From positions 1 to 64,000 of the forward strand of contig NZ_CBCRXM010000008.1 of NCBI RefSeq assembly GCF_965137005.1: 64,000 bases of DNA, in the 5' to 3' direction. The number at the start of each line of letters is the position of its first letter. Positions within the stretch are counted from its first letter, which is position 1. The translations under genes and the position numbers were made by a program. Source of the stretch: Sphingomonas_O antarctica. GTDB lineage: Bacteria > Pseudomonadota > Alphaproteobacteria > Sphingomonadales > Sphingomonadaceae. A model generated the notes under the pieces. That model was not told the DNA's origin. It searched no databases and worked only from the letters and a program-made list of their open reading frames with translations. Positions 57,884 through 64,000 of the stretch are shown in pieces.

Positions 57884-59029
57884 TTATCCGGCCTTTGCGG
57901 GAGCGGCAGCTGGCTTGCTGCCGAAGGGCGACGGGTTCACGACCATGCCGGGGCGTAACATCATGCCGCCCTCGACAATGACCTTGTCGCCCGGCTTCAG
58001 GCCGCTTGTGACGATCCAGTTGTCGCCCTGCGCGCGCGAGGTCTGCAGGACGCGCGGCTCGGCCTTGTTGCCCGCACCGACGACCATCACGGTCGCATTG
58101 CCGCGTTCATCACGACTGACTGCGCGTTGCGGGACCAGAATGGCGCGCGATTGTGTTCCTTGGGGCAGAACGGCGCGCACGAACATGCCAGGCAACAGCA
58201 GCCCCGCGTCGTTCGGGATGATTGCTCGAACGGTTTGCGACCCCGTCGTCGGATTGACCGTCACATCGGTCAGACGAAGCGTACCCGTTTGCGGATAGAT
58301 CGTCCCCGTTTCCAATTTGACCCGCACCTGCGTGGGTCCTGTGCGCGCCACTTGTCCGGCGAGCAGCTGTTCGCGCAGGCGCAGCAGGTCAGTGCTCGAT
58401 TGCTGAATATCGACATAGATCGGGTCGAGCCGCGAGATGGTCGTCAGCGGATCGGCCTGCGATGCCGTCACCAGCGCGCCCGTCGTCGCCAGCGACCGCC
58501 CGATGCGGCCCGAAATCGGCGCGCGGATCGTGGTCCGCGACAAATCGATCTCGGCCGCCTGCAACGCCGCCTGTTGCGCGGCGACGTCGGCGCGGTTGCC
58601 CGCGGCAGTGCCTTGGGCATTCTCATATTCCTGCCGCGCGATGGCATTGATCTTGACCAACTCGCCATAACGACGCGCCAAGGCCGCCGATGAAGCGATG
58701 CTTGCGCGTGCCTTGGCGAGGGCGGCGCGCGCGCTCGCCACCTGCGCCTGATACGGCGCGGGATCGATGCGATAGAGCGGCTGTCCGGCGTGAACCAGAT
58801 CGCCCTCAGTAAACAAACGCGCGCGGATCAAGCCGTTGACCTGTGGTCGCACATCGGACGTTTCGAACGGCGCGGTTCTGCCGGGCAGTTCGGTCGACAA
58901 CGCCACCGCCTGTTCAGACACGACCACATATCCGACCGCAGTCGGCGGCGGCGCGGGATTGTCCTGCTTGCCCTGACAGGCCGACAACAGGACAAGAATC
59001 GACGCGAGGGCGGCACGCGTTGTGGACAT
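57884..59029 (-). CDS. RND periplasmic adaptor, MexA/AcrA-type lipoprotein
   Basis: A 381-residue membrane fusion protein. Lipobox LLSAC (Cys18); lipoyl/barrel regions GRTAPFETSDVRPQVNGLIR and TTIRAPISGRIGRSLATTGA around a coiled-coil hairpin; C-terminal membrane-proximal domain. It links the transporter to the NodT-type channel. First gene of the operon, divergent from the TetR gene across a palindromic operator. Confidence 0.94.
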   Translation of the reverse strand: MSTTRAALASILVLLSACQGKQDNPAPPPTAVGYVVVSEQAVALSTELPGRTAPFETSDVRPQVNGLIRARLFTEGDLVHAGQPLYRIDPAPYQAQVASARAALAKARASIASSAALARRYGELVKINAIARQEYENAQGTAAGNRADVAAQQAALQAAEIDLSRTTIRAPISGRIGRSLATTGALVTASQADPLTTISRLDPIYVDIQQSSTDLLRLREQLLAGQVARTGPTQVRVKLETGTIYPQTGTLRLTDVTVNPTTGSQTVRAIIPNDAGLLLPGMFVRAVLPQGTQSRAILVPQRAVSRDERGNATVMVVGAGNKAEPRVLQTSRAQGDNWIVTSGLKPGDKVIVEGGMMLRPGMVVNPSPFGSKPAAAPAKAG

Positions 59030-59056
59030 GGTTGATTCCGCTGAAAAATTATGTGA

Positions 59057-59072
59057 GTGAACGATCGCTCAC
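59057..59072. promoter_or_regulatory. Operator between TetR and RND efflux operon
   Basis: GTGAACGATCGCTCAC, a 16-bp near-perfect palindrome (7 of 8 pairs) centred on CGATCG. It lies 28 bp before the adaptor start and 59 bp before the TetR start, the expected place for TetR-type repression of both. Confidence 0.7.
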
Positions 59073-59130
59073 AAATGCGGCTACTGCGAACAAGGATGCT
59101 TCGTCAAGCGATGAACCGCGGAGAAAAACT

Positions 59131-59775
59131 TTGACCGGCGCATGTTGCAATGCCGTCGCCCCTGCGAGCAGGGCTGAGTTGCGGCGCCAACGCGTGACGC
59201 AGGCGGCGCGTAAATTGTTCATCGAGAACGGTTTTCATGCCACCGGCATGGCGCAGGTGGCCAAGACGTCGGGCGTGGCGATCGGGCAGATTTATCGCGA
59301 TTTCGCATCGAAGGAAGAAATCGTCGCCGAATTGGTCGAAGCCGATTGCGGGCGGTTGATGATGTACGAAGTGCTCGAGGCGGCGATTCGCGAGAACGAC
59401 ACCGACGCGGTCCGCGCGTGGCTGCGCGAATTCGTCGAGCCCAGCGACAATCCGGACGATGCACGGTTGTTCGCCGAAATCCTCGCCGAATCGGCCCGCA
59501 GTGCGCGCATCGCGGCGATCTTTCGCCAGATTCAGGACGAGTTGCGCCTGCATATGGACGAGGCCTTGCGGCTCATCGCGCCCGGGGACGCGCTCACAGC
59601 GCAGCGTGCTACACTGGCCGATGTGATCGGTACGCTGTCGATCGGGATGACGCATCAGCAATTGATGCGACCCGACGTCGATTTGGCAGCCGTGGTCAGG
59701 GGCGTGCAGGCGACGCTCGACCGCGAATTGAACGCGCTCGTCGCCGCGTCGGTCGCGGCCAAAACTCCGGCCTGA
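59131..59775 (+). CDS. TetR family repressor of efflux
   Basis: A 214-residue regulator. The HTH is MAQVAKTSGVAIGQIYRDF after VTQAARKLFIENGFHATG, followed by a large helical ligand-binding domain. The start TTG at 59131 has GGAG 7 nt upstream; the longer opening overlaps the divergent adaptor gene and is not protein-like. The divergent layout and the palindrome between the genes make it the likely repressor of the RND pump. Confidence 0.88.
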   Translation: MTGACCNAVAPASRAELRRQRVTQAARKLFIENGFHATGMAQVAKTSGVAIGQIYRDFASKEEIVAELVEADCGRLMMYEVLEAAIRENDTDAVRAWLREFVEPSDNPDDARLFAEILAESARSARIAAIFRQIQDELRLHMDEALRLIAPGDALTAQRATLADVIGTLSIGMTHQQLMRPDVDLAAVVRGVQATLDRELNALVAASVAAKTPA

Positions 59776-60061
59776 CGTCTTCAGCGCGTTCTGGTTGCGA
59801 AAGCGACCGTACGAATCGTCCAACTCAATGCGCCTGCCCAAAAAAATCCGACCGCAGCGAAGCCTTCCGGGTCTCGCTTCGTAGCTGTTCTGCGCGTATC
59901 AAGCGCGCAGGCGACTTTACGATGTTGTGTGCCGACGGGACCGAGGACAACCGATCGACAGGCGGTTGTTACAAAAAGTGTCCTGCGGTTGGGTTGTGCG
60001 CCGCACGTGGACAAGCTTTGGATCGGTCGATGCGTCGGCAGGGAATAGGGGGACACGGACG
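59776..60061. other. Intergenic region with small inverted repeats
   Basis: About 286 bp. CTGCGCG/CGCGCAG (59890-59910) could be a weak terminator of the TetR gene. ACAACCG/CGGTTGT (59947-59953, 59963-59969) lies 93 bp before the DUF4331 start and may be an operator. No gene is seen. Confidence 0.4.
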
Positions 60062-60730
60062 ATGAGACGAGCGACGAAGATCATGATTGCGGGAGGCGCG
60101 GCAATGCTTGCCGTGTCCGCAGCATTGTTCATGCCGAACGATTTCCTGCGCGCCGCCGACCACCTCGATCCGCCGACCCGCACCGATGCCGCGTTCGACA
60201 CCACGCCCGACAAGCCGGCCGATATTGCCGATGTTTACGCCTGGCACACCGCGACGTCGCTGATCATTGCGATGACGTTTGCCGGACCGCAGGCGAAAAC
60301 CGCCCCGGCCACTTATGATCGTGACGTCCTGTACACGATCAACATTTCGAATGCGTCGCCGCGCACCACGCCGACATTTCCGATCACCGTCCGCTTCGGC
60401 GCCGACCCCAGCGCGCCCAATCAATTCGGCGTTCAGTTCACCGGCTTGCCCGGCGTCACCGGCACGATCACCGGACCGGTCGAAACCACTCTGGTAAAGG
60501 ACGGCGTGACGGTCCGCGCCGGGCTGTTCGACGATCCGTTCTTCTTCGACCTGCAGGGGTTCCGGACGACATCGAGCACAGGCACCTTCGCGTTCGACAA
60601 GAACCGGGACTTTTTCGCCGGCCAGAATGATACTGCGATCGTCATCGAAATTCCCCGCAGCCGGATTGAGAACGGGACCAACCGGATCGGCATCTGGGGC
60701 ACGACCGCGCGTTTCGGAGGACAGCTGTGA
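60062..60730 (+). CDS. DUF4331-type exported protein (N-terminal part)
   Basis: A 222-residue exported protein. MRRATKIMIAGGAAMLAVSA is the signal-like N terminus; AADHLDPPTRTDAAF, DIADVYAWHT and GLFDDPFFFDLQGF are hallmarks of the DUF4331 family. DUF4331 proteins are usually about twice this length; the C-terminal hallmark is found in the next gene. Periplasmic or surface, function unknown. The stop overlaps the start of the following lipoprotein (TGATG). Confidence 0.82.
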   Translation: MRRATKIMIAGGAAMLAVSAALFMPNDFLRAADHLDPPTRTDAAFDTTPDKPADIADVYAWHTATSLIIAMTFAGPQAKTAPATYDRDVLYTINISNASPRTTPTFPITVRFGADPSAPNQFGVQFTGLPGVTGTITGPVETTLVKDGVTVRAGLFDDPFFFDLQGFRTTSSTGTFAFDKNRDFFAGQNDTAIVIEIPRSRIENGTNRIGIWGTTARFGGQL

Positions 60731-61431
60731 TGTTGGGTAAAGCACGCCAACTGGCTTTCGTCGCGCCTGTCGCGCTCGCGCTCGGACTGACCGCCTGTGG
60801 CGATGATTCGTCGTCGGCACCGATCGTCGCGGCGCCGTCCCCCTCACCCAGCCCGTCGCCATCGCCGACGCCGACGAGCTTCAACGTCCAGCCCTGCCTG
60901 GATCAGGTCGTCCCCGGAACCACGGCGACGGTGGCCAGTCTGGTGGTACCGGACATGCTGACCATCGACCTCGCCGGAGCATCGGGCTTTCCCAACGGCC
61001 GCCGCCTGCCCGATCCGGTGATCGACGTCACATTGAACGTCCTGTTCCTCAAACTGTCGATCAATGGCCCGACGACACTCGCCTTCTTGCCGGTCAATCC
61101 GCCCGCGAATGACATGCCGTTCCGCACGACATTCCCGTATTTGGCGCCGGCACAGGGATCGCCGCCATTGTCGGCGACAACCGGCGTTAATTTCGATTTC
61201 CGAACCGATCCAGTCAGTGCCTATACCCGGGTCGACCGGATGGGCATGCCGGCAGTGGCGACCGCCCTTATCGGATCGTCGACCAAGAACGCCTATAACG
61301 ATGCCAATCCGGCGGACGATGCGGCGGGCATGTTCGTGCCGTCGATCAAGTCCCAGTTGACCGCGTTGACCAACGCGCTGGCAGACGATTTCCAGCGCGC
61401 CGGGCTGACGGTCTGCGCAACGCCGATCTGA
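60730..61431 (+). CDS. DUF4331-related lipoprotein (C-terminal part)
   Basis: A 233-residue lipoprotein: lipobox GLTAC (Cys23), a Ser-Pro linker (PSPSPSPSPSPTPTS), then FPNGRRLPDPVIDVTLNVLF, the C-terminal signature of DUF4331 proteins. It thus looks like the second half of a DUF4331 fold carried as a separate lipoprotein. The ATG at 60730 has GGAGG 8 nt upstream. Likely partner of the preceding protein. Confidence 0.75.
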   Translation: MLGKARQLAFVAPVALALGLTACGDDSSSAPIVAAPSPSPSPSPSPTPTSFNVQPCLDQVVPGTTATVASLVVPDMLTIDLAGASGFPNGRRLPDPVIDVTLNVLFLKLSINGPTTLAFLPVNPPANDMPFRTTFPYLAPAQGSPPLSATTGVNFDFRTDPVSAYTRVDRMGMPAVATALIGSSTKNAYNDANPADDAAGMFVPSIKSQLTALTNALADDFQRAGLTVCATPI

Positions 61432-61433
61432 TC

Positions 61434-62864
61434 GTGACCGATGAGGGGCGCGCCATTCGCGCGGCGCGCCCGATCCTCTCAAACCTTGGCGGGGGGCTGG
61501 CCTTGCCCCCAACCGCCGCGTCGATCGAATCCCGCCTCTGGAAGTTGGCGATCGCGATTCTGGTCGCAGGCTTGGTCGTCCTTGCCCTGACGCGGTTGCT
61601 GCATCCAGCGACCACGTCCGATCGAGCGCCACCCATCGACACCCTGCCGCTGAGCTATGGTCCGAAAAACTATGCCGCGGCGGTGGTGCTCGCCGACAAT
61701 GCAGTGGCCCTGGGCACGGAGCGCGTGCGCGCCCGGCCGCAGGACTGGATTTTTCAGGAAAGCTACGCCCGCGCCTTGATGGGCCGGGCACGCCTGACGC
61801 TGTCGTTCGACGATCTTCAGCAAGCCACGCTCGCTCTGGCCAAGGGCAAAGCCGAGGCGATTGCCGGCAGCGGGCCGCTCCTGACCGATGCGGTGGCGAA
61901 TTTCACCGTCCACCGCATGGCCCCGATTGCGCAGGATCTGCGCATCTTCGACGCCGCCGCGGTGCGACCCGACAAGGGCGACCGCGCCGAAGCCGAAGCG
62001 TTACGCGGCGACGTGGCGTTTTACTCCGGACAATATGGCCAGGCCGCGGCGCATTATCGCGCATCGGCGGCGATCGACGATGGCATGGGCCTCGCCTTTC
62101 GCATCGCCAATTTCGAATACAAGACCGGGCATCCCGACGCGGCGCGCGCCCAGTTCGAACGCAGCGCGCGGATGAATACCGCGCGCACCCGGCAGTTCAT
62201 GGCCAATGTCTGGCTGCAAAGCGGCGTGGTCGAATTGTCGCGCGGTCGCTGGGACGATGCCGAAGCCCTGTTTCGCAAAGCCGACCAGACGTTTCCCGGC
62301 TATTGGCTGATCGAGGCGCATGTCGCGCAAATGGCGGCGTTGCGCGGCAAGCTCGACGAAGCGGCGCAAGCCTATCACACGATCATCGCGCGAACCGGGC
62401 AGCCCGATGTCATCGACGCGCTCGCCGTGCTGTACCGGGTGGCGGGCAACGGTCCGGCGAGCCGCGCCTGGGCCGCGCGATCGGCGCCGGTCTGGGATCG
62501 CCGGCTGGGGATGTTGCCCGAGGCGGCTTATGCGCATGCGCTCGAACACGAACTCGTGCTCGGCGATCCGGCGCGCGCGTTGTCGCTCGCCCGCGCGAAT
62601 ATGGCGGCGCGCCCTTATGGCGATTCGGTCACGATGCTGGCCTGGGCGCTGATCGCCAATGGCAAGGCGGACGAGGCCGCGCGCTTGGTCGAAGCGCTGA
62701 ACAAGACACAGTGGCGCACCGCGCAGCAATATGGCGCCTTGTCGCAAGCCTATGCGATGCTCGGCGACAGCACGCGCAGCGATGCGGCACGCGACACCGC
62801 GCTCGACATCAATCCGCGCGCGTTCGACCCGAATGCGGCGCTGATCTGGTTCGGCAATCACTGA
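61434..62864 (+). CDS. Membrane-anchored TPR protein
   Basis: A 476-residue protein with one N-terminal membrane helix (LAIAILVAGLVVLALTRLL near residue 40) and a periplasmic array of TPR-like repeats (for example AEALRGDVAFYSGQYGQAAA, FRIANFEYKTGHPDAARAQF, DDAEALFRKADQTFPGYW). Probably a scaffold. GTG start 2 bp after the lipoprotein stop. The stop overlaps the start of the HupE-like gene (TGATG), so all four genes form one operon. Confidence 0.78.
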   Translation: MTDEGRAIRAARPILSNLGGGLALPPTAASIESRLWKLAIAILVAGLVVLALTRLLHPATTSDRAPPIDTLPLSYGPKNYAAAVVLADNAVALGTERVRARPQDWIFQESYARALMGRARLTLSFDDLQQATLALAKGKAEAIAGSGPLLTDAVANFTVHRMAPIAQDLRIFDAAAVRPDKGDRAEAEALRGDVAFYSGQYGQAAAHYRASAAIDDGMGLAFRIANFEYKTGHPDAARAQFERSARMNTARTRQFMANVWLQSGVVELSRGRWDDAEALFRKADQTFPGYWLIEAHVAQMAALRGKLDEAAQAYHTIIARTGQPDVIDALAVLYRVAGNGPASRAWAARSAPVWDRRLGMLPEAAYAHALEHELVLGDPARALSLARANMAARPYGDSVTMLAWALIANGKADEAARLVEALNKTQWRTAQQYGALSQAYAMLGDSTRSDAARDTALDINPRAFDPNAALIWFGNH

Positions 62865-64000
62865 TGCGCTGGCTTCTTCTGGCGCTCGTCTTGCTCTTCG
62901 CGCGCCCGGTGGAAGCGCATCTGACACCCAATTCGGAAGTGCAGATCGATTTCGGACAGCGCGAGGCGCAGGTCGATGTGATCATCCCGCTTGGCGAATA
63001 TGGCTATGCGACCGGCAACCCGATCGATCACAGCGCACGGTCGCTCGACATGGCGCGCGCCTTCCTCACCAGCCGTATTCGGGTGACCAGCCCAGACGGC
63101 AAACCGTGGACAATCGCGATCGAGTCGATCGAATTCGTCCAGATCGCCGGTCCGCCCGATCTGCACGCCATTCTGCGGATAACCCCGCCGCCGGGCGAAA
63201 CCGCGCGGCGGATGACGATTGTCTGGAATGCCGTCATCGACACCGTGCCCAGCCATTTCGTGCTGTTCGTCGCGCGCAGCGATTTTTCGGCGGGCAAGCT
63301 CAACGATTCGCGCGAAGTTCTCGGCGCGTTGCAGGGGCCACGCCGCACGCTGGCAATCGATCGTGGTGACGGTCGCGCGCTGAAGGGCCTGTCCGCGGCC
63401 ATCTCGCTCGGCATGGAACATATCGCCGAGGGGCACGACCATTTATTGTTCCTGATCGCACTGTTGCTCCCGGCCCCCTTGCTGGCGGCGAGCGGTGCGT
63501 GGGGCGGTCCGCGTCAACCGCGCGACGCGGTTCGCAAGCTCGCGCTGATCGTCACCGCCTTCACCGTCGGCCACAGTATCACGCTGATCGGCGCGGCGTT
63601 TTTCGGCTGGCAATTGCCCGCGCCGCCCGTCGAAATCGGCATCGCGATTTCGATCCTGGTGTCGGCCATCCACGCCTGGCGGCCGATCTTCCCGGGGCGC
63701 GAGCCGGTGGTCGCGGCGGGGTTCGGGCTGGTTCACGGCCTCGCCTTTGCCACCGTCGTCAGCCGCTTCGGCCTCGGCATCGGCGAAAAAGCCGCGTCGA
63801 TTCTGGGCTTCAATCTGGGGATCGAGATCGTTCAGCTTATGGTGGTCATCGCGATCATGCCGCTGCTCATCATGCTGTCGCGCACCCGCTGGTATCCCTA
63901 TTTCCGCAAAGTCGGCGCTGGCTTTGCCGGCATCGCCGCGACGGCGTGGATCGTCGAGCGCGTCAGCGGGACACCAAACCCGCTCGCGGAGACGATCGAT
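62864..64000 (+). CDS. HupE/UreJ-like membrane protein, incomplete
   Basis: At least 379 residues, running off the window. Signal peptide, then a mature start at AHLTPNSEVQ as in HupE/UreJ_2 proteins; a periplasmic domain of about 170 residues; then membrane helices with GMEHIAEGHDHLLFLIALLL (His-rich, possible metal site), FTVGHSITLIGAAFFGW and GLVHGLAFATVVSRFG. HupE relatives take up nickel or cobalt; this larger type is poorly known. Last visible gene of the DUF4331 operon. Confidence 0.82.
   Translation, partial: MRWLLLALVLLFARPVEAHLTPNSEVQIDFGQREAQVDVIIPLGEYGYATGNPIDHSARSLDMARAFLTSRIRVTSPDGKPWTIAIESIEFVQIAGPPDLHAILRITPPPGETARRMTIVWNAVIDTVPSHFVLFVARSDFSAGKLNDSREVLGALQGPRRTLAIDRGDGRALKGLSAAISLGMEHIAEGHDHLLFLIALLLPAPLLAASGAWGGPRQPRDAVRKLALIVTAFTVGHSITLIGAAFFGWQLPAPPVEIGIAISILVSAIHAWRPIFPGREPVVAAGFGLVHGLAFATVVSRFGLGIGEKAASILGFNLGIEIVQLMVVIAIMPLLIMLSRTRWYPYFRKVGAGFAGIAATAWIVERVSGTPNPLAETID

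Overview
The window looks like chromosomal DNA of a sphingomonad (Alphaproteobacteria, Sphingomonadales, probably Sphingomonas or a close relative). The support is direct: high GC; four exported proteins ending in the PEPxxWA-CTERM pattern typical of this group; an rrn operon ordered 16S-tRNA-Ile-tRNA-Ala-23S-5S-tRNA-fMet; a DUF4167 protein; and an EcfG-like GGAAC-N17-GTT promoter. No phage, integrase, complete insertion sequence or CRISPR array was seen.

Left third (1-22.4 kb), accessory and slightly less GC-rich: a minus-strand pair (DUF3142 lipoprotein, large exported protein), an epoxide-hydrolase-like enzyme, PAP2 phosphatase, GDSL esterase, a DUF1543/flavoprotein pair, a dinB/DUF1810 pair, a decayed gene (9186-9941), a coupled trio ending in a SRAP (YedK/HMCES-like) protein, a stress-type operon (SRPBCC protein, zinc alcohol dehydrogenase, SDR) beside a large-subunit catalase, a DUF1993 protein, two PEPxxWA-CTERM proteins, a PHB-depolymerase-like esterase, and adjacent PilZ and BLUF proteins. 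The rrn operon (22.4-28.3 kb, minus strand) has a likely promoter with an AT-rich upstream element and two boxA-like antitermination sites.

Middle (28.4-42.8 kb), mostly housekeeping: CBS protein, acyl-CoA thioesterase, DUF4167 protein, hisS-prfA-prmC, a DUF1345 membrane protein, an M61 peptidase gene broken by a one-base frameshift, ppa, rluE, a RoxA-like cupin, guaA, and a quinone-oxidoreductase/TetR divergent pair.

Right third (43-64 kb), the surface and transport region: two PEPxxWA-CTERM proteins, a NarL-type response regulator whose Shine-Dalgarno lies in a hairpin, a 1,124-residue FecR-domain protein with three repeated beta-rich domains, and beside it a TPR plus outer-membrane barrel protein of Slam/DUF560 type, suggesting a type XI-like secretion pair. 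Next to this is a regulator (HTH-HTH-alpha/beta hydrolase) split by a single in-frame amber codon. Near-identical CC-AAAT-GG palindromes lie upstream of three PEPxxWA genes and of the Slam/FecR operon, so these may form one regulon. Then come a tripartite RND efflux operon with a divergent TetR repressor and a clear operator, and a DUF4331/lipoprotein/TPR/HupE-like cluster running off the right edge.

Main points for follow-up: the Slam/FecR locus and its shared boxes, the amber-split regulator, the frameshifted M61 gene, and the pseudogene at 9.2-9.9 kb. All functions come from reading the sequence and recalling families; no database search was run.
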